Origin: Ectocarpus siliculosus
Lineage: Eukaryota > Sar > Phaeophyceae > Ectocarpales > Ectocarpaceae
Length of the DNA: 64,000 bases
Direction: 5' to 3'
NCBI GenBank assembly: GCA_000310025.1
Contig: FN648456.1
Coordinates: forward strand, 62,001-126,000
Part shown: piece by piece, positions 23,701 to 34,335 of the stretch
Layout of the letters: the number at the start of each line of letters is the position of its first letter
Position numbering within the stretch: position 1 is the first letter of the stretch
The notes under the pieces: model-generated
The model's input: only the letters and a program-made list of their open reading frames with translations
The model's database searches: none
What the model was told of the DNA's origin: nothing
Position numbers and translations under genes: made by a program

Positions 23701-26330
23701 TAGCGCTAGTTTGTGTGTACACAGAGGGAAGAGAGTGCTGAACTTTTCTCGCCTTAAAAATCGAAGGCAGAGGACCGCAGGAGGGGAGGATAGAGAGGGG
23801 CTCTTCTGTGTGACCACGGGTTGGAGTAAACGGCACTAATTAGTGCTGTGAGCGCTGATTTGAAGCGAAGACCAAAAAAAAAAAAAAGTTGATGAAGACC
23901 CCATGCTTTGGCACTACGTCGTCAACTTGCACACGGTGTCATGAAATACTTCTTGCCAGCGAGACATCTAAGCCGACTTTTGCCCAAGATATCCAATGCT
24001 TTGGCACTACGTCGTCAACTTGCACACGGCGTCATGAAATACTTCTTGCCAGCGAGACATCTAAGCCGACTTTTGCCCAAGATATCCAAGCGTTAGGCTC
24101 GTCTCACTTTTCTGCGGCATCGGAGTACTCGGCGTCTCCGCCGTTGACGGCGGCCCAGAGCATGATCTCCATGTTCATGATCATGTCCACGTTGACGGCC
24201 CGCTCCCACTGTGGCTCACTCGTCGGGTTTGCCCACGACCAGAACGCTGGAATATTGCTCTGGAACGAGGGCGGCGGTGGGCAAGGCATCGAGCACTGAT
24301 ATATAAGGGCCGGGAATACAAAATCTACCGCCAGGTGGGAGGTTGTCAAAAATCATCAACTGCTGCCTGTGCGATATACGCTTAACAGAGGCGTTCTTGG
24401 TTTCTACACGATGAAAACTATCGAATGGGGCGTTGCCTGTTCCAGTCAGCCAGCTCGCTATGGCGGCACGAAGTTTGATTCCGCCAAGAAGAGGGTAGAA
24501 CCCGGAAATCAGATAGTCACACCCACGCCGCGTCACTGAAACCGTCTACGAAAAGAGACGGGGGGCGAACTTACCACGTAGCGGTAGTCATACAGCGACT
24601 GAGCTCCAGATAAGGTTATGTCCTTGAATGAACTTGTGCCGACGAGCCTGTAGCCCAGTCCAAACGAGTTGAGCGTTTGAAATCCTAGGTCGTTGTCGTC
24701 CAGGAGCTCGACTCCCTCCAGGCCTTCCTGCATGTCCTCCGCATAGGTCTGTATTCACAAGCAGAAATCGACGGTGGGGTGAAGCATACACGCAGCAGGG
24801 ATTGGATATGTTTTTTTTCTGGGTGTGTGGTTGTGCTGGGGTGTGACGTAGTCACCACATTTCGTGTTGGTCGGCGGTCGACCGTAGTGAGCCTCTGTCA
24901 TTGCTCATTCTGTCGACATTCTAGAGAAAGTGTACGTATTGAAGGCGTCAAAGTTGCTGTGCTGTAGCCCATACCATTTATCGCTTCATCGTCATACCCC
25001 CATCTGGATGAAAAGCGGTCTACCTAAGTTGAACACACGCGTCAAATCCGCTCACCTGCCATATGCTTTGCCCCGTAGCTTCGTATTGGTACCAGAACAT
25101 GCCAGCCACCATGCCACTGTAAGTGACAGCCGAGAGGCGCAGAACCAACCCGGGGCGCAGAGGGCCCATTTCCATGAGGATGATGACACATACTTGGGAA
25201 TGGCGTGAAACTGCTTGTGCAATAGGACATTTTCACAATACAGAGGCAAGACAGAAATATGTCGACAACACCTGTTCGATAGGGACGACACGCGACCCTG
25301 GATGAAAAGTCTGCGATGATTGTATGAGCCCCAATTATGTCACAGGGAAATTGTCTCGACCGTGTCAAGTATTGGCGTCGTACGACATACCTTGTCCAGA
25401 CGGTGAGGTCGATGACATCTCCGTTATCTTTGATCGTGATCCACTTCATTCGGAGAACAACGCGTAGCAGGTAGCGGAGAGTGAGGGTGGTCGTTATCGT
25501 ATCGAGTGGTTGACAACAAACCCACAGAGTGTGATGAGTCGGGAGGTACCGCATGTCGCAGTAGGGTGTGGCATAAGCTCTTGTGATCCCAATGTATTCT
25601 GGCCTTCGCGTACCTGTCCGTCTTCATCTGTGTAGGATGTGAAAATGTCGTTGTCCACCAGGACGTCTTCCTTCAAGACCGCCAGCTGCTGGCCAGCGAA
25701 ATCTGCCGCCGACAGCAAGATGTTCAACATTCTGTAAAACAAATTCAGTGACTCCAAGATTAGATGGGGATTTCAACAGTGAAATTCCTCCGCAACACGC
25801 ATGATCCAATGGCCTGTCGGTAGCATCAACCAGTCTAGGACTAACCACGAATTCAATACGGTGTAGGTTAGCCTCCCAAACAATGATACCAACACCGGGA
25901 ACTCGTCCGAGCTCTCGGGTCGCGCCATACGCTTGCGTGACGTTTTCGCTTGAAAGCGGAGTGAACAAATCATTCTTGCCGGAGAGTTGTGCCGGCCTGT
26001 CGGCTCATTTCATTTTTCGTTTGTGCAAACGCACTCCATGCAGAAGAAAATAGAGCTTGGACAACCAGGCATTGGGTGAGCTACGGCTCTTTTGCACGCC
26101 CTATTGCCACTGGTGTATGAAACCTCTTCTGCTGCCCGTGGGAGGCATTCTTCGCTGCGTGAGGCACTTCGCTAAGTGACATTCTTTCGCGTGTGAATCT
26201 TACCGAACGCCCCGCTGACAACGCCGTTGAGGGTGTCATTGGCTCCAACAATCACCGGCCGGCAGGCCAAAAGTGAGAACAGAGAAACCGCTAGAGCAGT
26301 CACCGACCGCACGTTTCGCGTCGCCTCCAT
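17750..26330 (-). CDS. Secreted GH88 unsaturated glucuronyl hydrolase with extra C-terminal modules
   Basis: GH88 enzymes hydrolyse the unsaturated uronic acid that polysaccharide lyases leave at oligosaccharide ends. Exons, read on the minus strand: 26330-26204, 25731-25614, 25443-25391, 25116-25056, 24748-24575, 24259-24108, 23255-23158, 22005-21876, 21660-21524, 21224-21046, 20572-20418, 20011-19810, 19428-19291, 18465-18413, 17967-17750 (TAG). Exon 1 encodes a signal peptide (MEATRNVRSVTALAVSLFSL...). Family motifs appear in order: VWTSGMVAGMFWYQYEATG, NDLGFQTLNSFGLGYRL, VDMIMNMEIMLWAAVNGGD, NHADTTWADL, DDSTWSRGQAWAIYGF, YFIDNLPDDNVPYADFDAP and TADYFLLES. The Asp of NDLGF and of VDMIMN probably correspond to the two catalytic Asp of bacterial UGL. 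After the catalytic domain come beta-rich segments (SVTVDIEQPDG, VDSVTLSFGQLSAVTTAATV) and a ten-Cys module (CC, CGGTGC, CC). Phases agree at every listed junction except two, so one short exon is missing between exons 1 and 2 and another between 20418 and 20011. The right substrate in the alga is unknown; alginate- or glucuronate-type oligosaccharides are inference. Confidence 0.85.
23570..23887 (+). mobile_element. tRNA-derived SINE, apparently full length
   Basis: The head carries both RNA polymerase III promoter boxes: box A TGGTCTAGTTGG at 23579-23590 and box B GGTTCGAATCC at 23623-23633, at tRNA-like spacing. The acceptor and T stems do not pair properly, so it is not a working tRNA. 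A non-tRNA body of about 240 bp follows and ends in A14 (23874-23887). A 5'-truncated inverted copy of the 3' end lies at 55857-55925. It sits in an intron of the GH88 gene, on the opposite strand. No target duplication could be identified. Confidence 0.8.
23579..23633 (+). promoter_or_regulatory. Internal Pol III promoter (A and B boxes) of the SINE
   Basis: Box A at 23579-23590 matches the TRGYNNARNNGG consensus, and box B at 23623-23633 matches GGTTCGANTCC exactly. Confidence 0.75.
23903..24088. repeat. 93-bp perfect-length tandem duplication in a GH88 intron
   Basis: Two 93-bp units (23903-23995 and 23996-24088) differ at a single noted position (CGGTGTC versus CGGCGTC). The period is 31 codons, and one plus-strand frame stays open through both. 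It begins 15 bp after the SINE poly(A) tail and ends 20 bp before the donor side of GH88 exon 24259-24108. Confidence 0.9.
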
Positions 26331-26496
26331 AATTCCTTGTGAAGGTCGGGTTAGTGAACTGCAAGGATGTGAGATCATTCGACAGCAGCACACACATTAG
26401 TTGTCGTGAGTTTTTACGGGGTTCTCCACAGCAACCCCGCGTTCATTATTGTAGGCGTTTCCTGCCAACAAGCTGACGAAGGGAAAACGCAGAAAC

Positions 26497-26979
26497 ATGA
26501 AAGTGTTTTCTGCAGTGAAGCTCGAGCCTGGCCGTACAAGATCAGCTCCATACCATAGATGTTCTATACTTAATATATGTATTTATTCAGGTTATGGGGG
26601 CAACGACAGTTCAGATGGAGAGAAGCATATACTTGTAGTGAAAATGCAGGTGGAACCTCGGCGGAGTCAACCGGTCTGTCTCAAACTGCGATGTATGAAC
26701 CTTGATAAACCCCGTTTTAGTCCTGAGCAAATGGATGATACTTTGCAAAAGCATCCACGTAGAGGCAGCAGTAGCAGCAGCCGGGGTAGCAGCCTGCGCG
26801 TGCGGCGGGTTGAACGGGGGTCAAATCTGTTCGTCCCAATGGGTCGAAGAGATTTTAACCACGGCGCGTTATTGCACGGGTCGAAAAAGAGAGATATCGC
26901 TGGGCAGTTCAAGGGCAGGTGCGAAGGCCTACAGTTGGCCATAATGGTGTCTGCCAAACGTCAAACGTCGAAGGGATGA
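26497..26979 (+). CDS. Hypothetical 160-codon ORF, weakly supported
   Basis: An uninterrupted ORF starting MKVFSAVKLEPGRTRSAPYH includes a Ser/Arg-rich stretch (RGSSSSSRGSSLRVRR). Codon usage is mixed and lacks the GC-rich third positions of the recognised exons. It begins 170 bp upstream of the divergent GH88 start. It may be chance; no domain recognised. Confidence 0.2.
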   Translation: MKVFSAVKLEPGRTRSAPYHRCSILNICIYSGYGGNDSSDGEKHILVVKMQVEPRRSQPVCLKLRCMNLDKPRFSPEQMDDTLQKHPRRGSSSSSRGSSLRVRRVERGSNLFVPMGRRDFNHGALLHGSKKRDIAGQFKGRCEGLQLAIMVSAKRQTSKG

Positions 26980-29870
26980 TCAGGGCAGTTTGGAGGAGTT
27001 TATCTTTGTCAGGGCCGATCAGATCAGGACATGTTGAAGGGTCGAAGTTCGTCACACGGCAGGTCGGGTGCTGAATGAAATTTCAAAGGGTTGGTCAGAG
27101 GTTGTGACCTTTAGGACGGACGAAGTGCCACAGGTCAGCTCGTGAATTGCGAGGTATGGCACCGTTGGCTGCTTGTGACTGAAAACACCCTATGTTCACT
27201 ACACTACGTAATGCATATTTCAGACGGAAGAAAAATATCGAACTGCTCTGTAGACTGTGTAAGTGCATCTGTGATATGTGCGTATGCTGTAGATTATAGA
27301 CCACACGACTACGCTAACGTACGTTATGCAATTTTCTGCGCTTGAGGCGTTTTGGCTTGTTCAATGCCGTGGGGCGACTCTGGCGTGCTCGTTCAGCTAG
27401 GATGTTGACACGCGAGCGTGTCCTGGACCCAGGTCTACTGTACAGTATCCCCTGGACCCAGGTCTACAATACCAGCACAAACAAGAGGTAGACTCCGGTG
27501 TCGAGGGAGACGTTTCGGCATGCAGCCCGATTTGGCGGGTCACACAGCAAGGGCGGCGCACAAGCAGTTATGTGCCTTACGCGTACAGGCTCGGAGGCAC
27601 GGGGCAGGTCGGGTTATGACCTGCTGTGGATGGAAACTTACAGGCCAGGCCAGGAGAGCAAATCGCATCGTCGAATACTGCTGTAGACAGTGTTGCTGTG
27701 ATGCACGGTAATATTTGTCGGTTACAATAAATCTCTGACCCACAGACTGATCTGCTCCGATCAGTGCGGGGACAAGGGTCGACTCAGCTCGGGTCAGACC
27801 TAATGGTCAGATTCATGCCGATAACAAGACTTCGAGACACATGTAGTCTACTGCTGTAGAGAACTTACGGCAGCAACAACAAGCGCTTGTATGGCTTCAC
27901 ATGATTTGCCACGAGCGGTTTCGATTGAGAAGATGACGCGGAGGATTTCATCGAGGCAACAACAGCAACGACAACAACAACACCTGCCGCCTGATCAGCC
28001 GCAGCCCCGCTGTGCGGATTGAACAGTCGAACAGGTTCGACGCGTACATACATTAGATCGCAATGGTATCGCTCATGGATCGTTGTGCTCGGGGGTCACA
28101 CAAACGTCCACCCGGCAATTCGCGGGTTGTTAGAAAAAGGGGTATTGTAGATCAACCAGGGCAACATCTTTCACAGTGTTGGGCAGGTAAGGTCAGGTGA
28201 GGTCAACAATAATCGATCATACTGAGATTTTCAATCAAGAGGCAAGTCCCGCGATGCTAGAAATATGCATGATCCAGATATTGCTCGCCATCATATCCGT
28301 AGTCTACGCCCCCCACACGTCTAAGCTGCACCAAACATGTTGCACAGAGGAGGGAGGCTCCTGGCGAGCCACTCCCTCCGCTTCTCTCTCTCTCTCTCTC
28401 TCCCTCCCTCCCTCCCTCCCTTCTTCTCTCTCTCTCTCCCTCCCTCCCTCCCTCCCTCTCTCTCTCCCTATCTCTCCTTGGCCGGATAGGGTTACAGCAG
28501 CGTATCGGGCTGTGTACGTACATAGTGCGTTTGCATTCGCTGACAAGGTACGACTATACCACCGCAGTACTGCTGGATATCTGCACAGAATTTGTGACTG
28601 ATAGGGCAGTGAGGGTGGGCGCTTTGTCGGAAGACTCACTTTTTTTCTTTGCTGCTTGGTTCGCTCCGGGTGGTTCTGACCGAGAGAGGGGGCGACAGAG
28701 GCCAGGCCGCTGCTCTCAATGAGCACGAGCGACTGCTGTACTGCTGTAGCTTCAACCTTTAGACAACCCGAATCCCAACTACCCGGAACAACGTCCGCGC
28801 AAAGAAGTTTCGCCGCTAAATTATCACAAGAATACACGCCCGGCCGGGTGCTCCAGCAGAGAATCCACATTCATTTGGAGTGTACGCGTAAACGAAAGGG
28901 CGGACGTTCTACAAATAGTACGTTTCTCACGGTAGCGGCAGTTGCGGGAGAAGTCCGGGAATCACATACATCCACAGAGTACGCGGTGGTTCGGAACAAT
29001 ATCCTAATAGTATCATGCATCCTGGTGTGACATTTTTTCTGTGCCATGGGCTACTGTACTAACTGTAATACCCCGGCGGGGTAATTGATGGGAAAAACGT
29101 GGATTAAGGAATAACTAGGGTTAAGGATTGGCCCCCCGCCCCCCAATGGGGCTGGGGGCCAACATCCAGGACGGATGGTGGTGAGTGTCCGGGAGGAAAG
29201 AAAGAAGAAGAAGAAGGGGAGACGATTTATTTGTGGGGGCGGGAAGAAGGGACGGAGTTGGGAGAGGCAAGGAAGTGGTGAAGAATTTCGGCATTCGACG
29301 AGCGCGCGGTCCCGTCGGGGGTGAAAGGGAAATGTCAGTCCGTAGTCTTGTCTATCGGAATCAAAAAGCTGAAAAATCGAGGCATACATTATGTACATAA
29401 CGATGGAGAAGGCCGACGAGGAAGGTGCGAAGAGAGGAAATTGCACCCCACGTTCGAAGTTCGAAGTCGGTGTGAAAACCGCGGAAAGGAAGGAGTGCGA
29501 AGGAAAAAAAAAAAAGGAGACGACGTCGACGTTTGCGTCGTGGAACGATCCTTCCGTATAACGCAGGTACGCACCAATGAATGCAAGACAGGGAGGTAAA
29601 ATACCCATCGTGAAAGTCAAAGCGCAGTTCAAAACCGCATATGACTCATGCGCGGAGAAGTTACGACGGAGACTTATCAACAAGATGTTTGAAGGCCGGC
29701 CGAGAAGGTTTGAAGACACAAATACATACATACATACTTAAAAGCGACGATGGCAAGCGCAACGTCAAAACTTCACAAGAAGAAAAGTGCATACTGGTAC
29801 AAAAAATGAAAAGGCGGATGCCGACCTATGGCTCTCTCGGAATGTAGGGATTCCCACAATTTCCAACAGG
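26980..29870. other. Intergenic region with repeats
   Basis: Holds a duplicated CCTGGACCCAGGTCTAC (about 27421 and 27451), a pyrimidine microsatellite at 28380-28470, and a purine-rich tract near 29185-29320. A 54-codon ORF at 29576-29740 (MNARQGGKIPIVKVKAQFKT...) and a short one after it (MASATSKLHKKKSAYWYKK) look protein-like but have no splice or family support. Confidence 0.4.
28380..28470. repeat. (TC)n/(CCCT)n microsatellite
   Basis: Compound pyrimidine tract: CT dinucleotides, then CCCT units, then the same order again. The Ser/Leu-rich ORFs on one strand and Arg/Glu-rich ORFs on the other are its by-products. Confidence 0.95.
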
Positions 29871-29884
29871 TAATCCACAAGTAG

Positions 29885-30071
29885 TGTTTGGGGTGCTCGG
29901 CAGAGTATACTGTCTATGGGGCCTCCGGGGGGTACGCGGATGAAATGTGTTGATGGGCATGCTGCATGGCGATGGTTTTGCCTACCGCATGTCTCTCACT
30001 CTCTAATCAACCAAGGTCTTGAGTCAACCTTCTTTCTCTTTCGGCCTCTGACGGGCTACCGCACCCAAACA
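29885..30071 (+). repeat. 5' LTR (187 bp)
   Basis: Starts TGTTTGGGGTGCTCGG and ends ACCGCACCCAAACA, with 8-bp inverted ends TGTTTGGG/CCCAAACA. Identical to 34336-34522. Confidence 0.95.
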
Positions 30072-30114
30072 CAATATATTGTATGGCCTGGTGTTGGTAG
30101 TGGGTATTGGCGTC

Positions 30115-30300
30115 TGAGCTGTATGTGCCGGGCCAATGGGGCGGCGAATACGATATATATAGCTAAGCTGGGACGTGGCCAACGGGGACGGGACAGCACG
30201 GCAGCTGGTAGTGTATAGCTGGGACGGTGGCCATCGGGGACCGGGACAGCAGGGGGTGTATTGCTGGGACAGCGCTTCAGGGCTGGGACAGCAGGGTACG
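30115..30300. repeat. Degenerate tandem repeat in the element's leader
   Basis: Three to four degenerate copies of a GCTGGGAC...GGCCA(A/T)CGGGGAC.GGGACAGCA unit lie between the 5' LTR and the Gag-like ORF. Possibly an untranslated leader. Confidence 0.6.
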
Positions 30301-30322
30301 GGATATTTTTCAAGCGTAGACT

Positions 30323-32620
30323 ATGGAGGAGAGAAGCGGCGGAATAGGAAGAGATTCGCAAAGGGAGGAGGGTACAGTTGTGCGCATCAAGATGGAGGAG
30401 AGGTCGCGCAACGCAGCAGAGAAGCTACGAGCTGCCGAGTCGGAGGTGGAGAGGCTGGTGAAGGTGCTCAGAGCTGCGGAGGCTGCCGAGTATGAGAAGG
30501 AGAGACTTAGGCGGCAGCAACAACAACAACAACAGCAGCAGCGATGGAGTGCTCAATGGCAGCAGCAGCCATCGCAGGTACAGCAGTGTTCTCGTGGTGG
30601 TTTTGTCAGTCAGCAGAACCAACATTGCGTTTTCACTCAGAGCCACCAGGCGCGGCAGCACCAGCAGTTGGCGCGGCAGCAACAGCAGCTGCCGCCAACC
30701 GGAGTTGGTGGGATATATGACTGCGGGAGCAACGCCGTGTATTTCCAGCAGGAATCACCCTCTCCGCCTGGTACGGTATACCATTGCACTCGGTGCGGCA
30801 GGAACGGCCACCACGGCGAAGAATGCGCCGCACCCCGCAGGTTCGAGGGTACGTGCGGCGCCTGTGGTCAGTACGGCCATATGTGGCGGAACTGCGCCGT
30901 GCATCTTCATGGCAGCAGCGGCGAGGATGACGGCCGTATCGTCCGCGGTGGCTGCTGGATGGGCGTCAATGGCGGCGGCAGCTGCATGGACATCGGTGGA
31001 AGCTCGGTCGTACAGCAGCAGGTGGTGGTAGAGAGCGAGTACCGCTCTGATTTTGTCGACCTGGTTCACGTTGGCGGCGAGGTGATGGCAGAGAGCGAGT
31101 ACCGCTCTGATTTCGTCGACGTGGTTCACGCTGGCGGCGCTGTGGACGGTGATGATGACGGATGGTTTGGATGGAATGATTCTGTGGACATGGTTCACGC
31201 TGGTGGCAGTGTCTGCGATGATGTTTTCCCCGCCGCTGGGGCGGGAGAAATGGCCGGAGCGCCTGCGTTGGCGACTGGAGTGGCGGCATCGGCAGCAGCT
31301 CCAGCGGCGACGGCGGCGATCTCCGGCGGCAGTGTTTTCCCCGCGGCGGCGGCGGGGGGAACGGCAAGTGTTTTCCCCGCGGCGGCGGCGGGGGGAACGG
31401 CCGGGGTCCCCGCGGTGGCAGCACGAGCGGCGGCATCGGCAGCAGCTCCGGCGGCGATGGCGGCGACCTCTGGCGGCAGTGTTCCCCCCGCGACGGCGGC
31501 AGGGGGGATGACCCGAGTCCCCGCGGTGGCAGCACGAGCGGCGGCATCGGCGGCAGCTCCAGCGGCGACGGCGGCGACCTACGGCGGCGGTAGTGTTTCC
31601 CTCGCAGCGACGGCGGCGGGGGGAATTGCCGGGGTCCCTGCAGTGGCGGCAGGAGCGGCGGCATCGGCAGCAGCTCCAGAGGCGACGGTGGCGACCTACG
31701 GCGGCGGTAGTGTTACCTTCGCAGCGACGGCGGAGGAAGCGCCCGGAGGACTCGCGGCGACAGCTGGAGTAGCGGCATCGGCGGTGGTTCCAGCGGCGAC
31801 GGCGGCGGTGCCCGGCGACACTGTTATCTCCCCGACGGTGGCGGGGAGAACGACCGGAGCGCCCGCGTTGGTGGTTGGAGCGTCGGTATCGACGGCGGTT
31901 CCAACGGCGGCGGCGGCGGCACCCGACGGTGTTGTTTCTCCCGCTGCTGCGGCGGGGAGAATGGCTCGAGAGCCCGCGCAGGTGGCTACAATGGCGACAT
32001 CGGCGGCTGGAGTGGCGACATCGGTGACGGCACCACCCGCGACCGCGGCGATGGCACCGGCCGCTACGATGGCGACCGTCGGTGACGTTCCCCCCGCCAT
32101 ATCGGTTGGGGGGGCGGCCAGCAACGGAGAAGCGGTGGTCAACGGCATCGACGACGGCAGCGATGATGGAGGTTGGTGCGCAGGTGAGGTTGATGGCTGC
32201 TGGGATGACAGCGTCTGTGGCGAGAGGGGGGCGTCCACGCACCCTTTCGATCCCGGCACCGTGTGTTCGGGGGTGCGCGGCGCCAACTATCCCGGGGTGG
32301 ACGACCTGGTCGATGGCTCCCGCAGCAGTAGCGGCAGCAGCAGCAGCAGCAGCAGCAGCATCGGCAGCAGTAGCAACGATGAGGCGGAGGGGATGGATGT
32401 GGCCTGGTTTGGGGCACTGCTGCGCCCCTTCGACCCGGGGGAGCTGTGCCGGCTGAAGGCTGGGAGAGTGGGGCCGGTGATGGGGGTGGACACCCCGTTC
32501 GACCGTGGAAAGATGTCGCGGCGGCAACGGCCGGGGAGCCCGTGTTCGCGACCGGAACAACGACAGGAGGATCATGAAGCGGGGAAGGGAGTTCGGAAGA
32601 CCGGGCGAGTCCGACAATGA
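30323..32620 (+). CDS. Gag-like protein with two CCHC zinc knuckles, 765 aa
   Basis: This ORF is the presumed nucleocapsid/capsid protein that packages the element's RNA. The N-terminus is a charged, probably coiled-coil stretch (EKLRAAESEVERLVKVLRAA), followed by a Gln-rich region. Two zinc knuckles with CX2CX4HX4C spacing occupy residues 155-168 (CTRCGRNGHHGEEC) and 178-191 (CGACGQYGHMWRNC). After a 20-residue duplication (ESEYRSDFVD...VHAGG, with a third partial copy) comes a long Ala/Gly/Pro-rich tract built from about six 37-residue (111-bp) repeats. The C-terminus is acidic and Ser-rich with poly-Ser (AGC repeats at about 32325-32365). It is unusual that the repeats follow the knuckles, where protease or pol would normally lie. 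The start ATG is the first in frame; an internal Met at residue 24 is an alternative. Confidence 0.8.
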   Translation: MEERSGGIGRDSQREEGTVVRIKMEERSRNAAEKLRAAESEVERLVKVLRAAEAAEYEKERLRRQQQQQQQQQRWSAQWQQQPSQVQQCSRGGFVSQQNQHCVFTQSHQARQHQQLARQQQQLPPTGVGGIYDCGSNAVYFQQESPSPPGTVYHCTRCGRNGHHGEECAAPRRFEGTCGACGQYGHMWRNCAVHLHGSSGEDDGRIVRGGCWMGVNGGGSCMDIGGSSVVQQQVVVESEYRSDFVDLVHVGGEVMAESEYRSDFVDVVHAGGAVDGDDDGWFGWNDSVDMVHAGGSVCDDVFPAAGAGEMAGAPALATGVAASAAAPAATAAISGGSVFPAAAAGGTASVFPAAAAGGTAGVPAVAARAAASAAAPAAMAATSGGSVPPATAAGGMTRVPAVAARAAASAAAPAATAATYGGGSVSLAATAAGGIAGVPAVAAGAAASAAAPEATVATYGGGSVTFAATAEEAPGGLAATAGVAASAVVPAATAAVPGDTVISPTVAGRTTGAPALVVGASVSTAVPTAAAAAPDGVVSPAAAAGRMAREPAQVATMATSAAGVATSVTAPPATAAMAPAATMATVGDVPPAISVGGAASNGEAVVNGIDDGSDDGGWCAGEVDGCWDDSVCGERGASTHPFDPGTVCSGVRGANYPGVDDLVDGSRSSSGSSSSSSSSIGSSSNDEAEGMDVAWFGALLRPFDPGELCRLKAGRVGPVMGVDTPFDRGKMSRRQRPGSPCSRPEQRQEDHEAGKGVRKTGRVRQ
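31330..31950 (+). repeat. ~111-bp minisatellite inside the Gag-like ORF
   Basis: The GTGTTTYCCC/GTTACCTTCGC block recurs at about 31368, 31479, 31590, 31708, 31818 and 31929, i.e. every 110-118 bp. The period is close to a multiple of three, so the frame is kept. Encodes repeats of the type GGSVFPAAAAGGTAGVPAVA. Confidence 0.75.
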
Positions 32621-34335
32621 CGGCAAGCAGCGCGACTTCTGCTGGGGTCTCAAACTCGCCAAGGCACGTGATGTTTGTTTGCGTATTCTTCTTGTCATTT
32701 TTCTATTATTTGTTGTGTGCAGGATGTTGTTCTTGTGTTTTGATCTTCAGATACAATGCTCCACTTTTCATCGTTGTTGGAATGTCTGCAAATCATTTTT
32801 CCTATCGTTGACACATTTGCAGGTTTGGATTTGCTTTTGTTTTGTTCTGTAGAGATGCCCACCCGCGTTTTACCTTGCAGGGACACTAATTTCCACGGCC
32901 AAATGGCAGGGAATTTCCATGGCTGATTATTGTTGTTTTTCTGGGAGGCAAATGGAATGTTGCGGCCGGGGGGCTGTTGTTTGCCGGGAAAATATCTCAA
33001 ATGGCGGTGGTAGTATTATTTCTGCGTACGGTTTGTTCCACTTTGTTTGGTTTTCCCTCTTTGTTGGGATAACATTCTCTATGGTAGTTACCGCTATGTT
33101 TTTCTGGTGGTGCTGGATATTCGTAGGCGTTGGCTTGGCGTGCGACGTGCTGGGTAAAGACGTTGGGGGGCACGCACCGTTTCTCTGTCCCTCCGATGTA
33201 CCGTACCCGACGAGTCAATCCTTGCGGAGTACCAATTTTCCTTTCCAAGTAGGCCTGTACGGCAGGCTGGTATGCGCTGGACGTGTGACGCCTTTTCTTT
33301 GATATATTTTCTTTTCTTGTTTCGGTTTGGAGTTGATGAAGTTCGATGCAGAATTGGCATGCTGGATTTTGCGGAAATCACGCCTGATTGTTGCACTGCT
33401 GTCGGAAATCATGGGGGGGGGAATGTGATACCATGCTGTCCGCCGCAGCACAACAAGCAGTGTTTCTGACATCGGGTTTGGTAGTTCATGTTGGGATTTT
33501 CCGTGTTTTCCCTGGGGATTTTATATGGAATTGATGTTGGCTGATGGGATTTAGGTAGTTCATGTCTGGATCGTTTTCCGCGTTTTACCTGCGGAGGTGA
33601 CATGGAATTGAATATTGAATGGGATTTTCGTTGCGTTTATATGAGATGTCCCGGCAGGGGGGCTGCTGGATTGTTTATTGTCTGTTTGGGATTTGTTGGT
33701 TGCTTCATGTTTGTTTTGGACTTGTTTGTTTGGTTTCTTCGTGTTTGGGATGGATGTTACAGCAGGGGGGCTGTTGGACTGGTATATTTGTCAAGGTATT
33801 GGGTATTGGAGGAAGGATTTGGCATGTTCTCGTCAGTCATGGTTGAAGCCTTTGTGCTTCCGATTATTATTTGAGCTGGTCAATGAGTTGAAACATGAAT
33901 GTTTATCTGAGGAATTTGTTCTGACTAAGTCAGGACGTTGGACACGTTTTCCCGGAGTTACCCGTCCCCGTTCTGACGTGATTCTGATGTAATGTGTATC
34001 TGTGCTGGGTATTTTTCCAAGGGTGACTGTTTGTGTTTTGACTTCTTGAGAATTTGGTAAAGCATTTTTCTCAAGAGGGTGAATTGTTTATTGACAGACC
34101 TTTTAGGAGATAGTAATTTGATATCATCAGAAGATTTGAAAGATTTCGTAAAGCATGTTTTATTGGGAGATCGACAGATTTCGTAGAACATTGTTTTATT
34201 GGGAAATTGTTTGAATTGGAATGAATGGTGGATGATTTCCGTGTGGATGCGTAGTTTGATTTATCGCCGTTTTACCTGGCAATGATAGTCGTGACGAGGA
34301 TTTCGTAGATCGTATCTCGTACCGAGCAGGGGGGC
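32621..34335 (+). other. Non-coding 3' region of the retroelement with polypurine-tract-like repeats
   Basis: 1.7 kb, T/G-rich, without an ORF of recognisable type. A GCAGGGGGGCTGYTKG-type motif occurs at about 32964-32980 (variant GGCCGGGGGGCTGTTGT), 33654-33671, 33761-33778 and finally 34325-34341, where it spans the junction with the 3' LTR. A CCGYGTTTTMCCTG motif also recurs (about 32861, 33499, 33579 and 34264). Confidence 0.6.

Noticed and set aside
28257-28870. 188-codon minus-strand ORF rich in Arg/Glu/Gly
   Set aside because: Runs through the TC/CCCT microsatellite; low complexity and no codon bias.
29051-29731. 226-codon minus-strand ORF
   Set aside because: Driven by a purine-rich tract on the plus strand (poly-Phe/Pro when reversed); no domain, splice or bias support.
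30755-32698. 647-codon ORF on the minus strand
   Set aside because: It is the mirror of the GC-rich, repeat-bearing Gag-like ORF. Its Arg/His/Ser composition is what reading such repeats backwards gives, and the zinc knuckles fix the true strand as plus.
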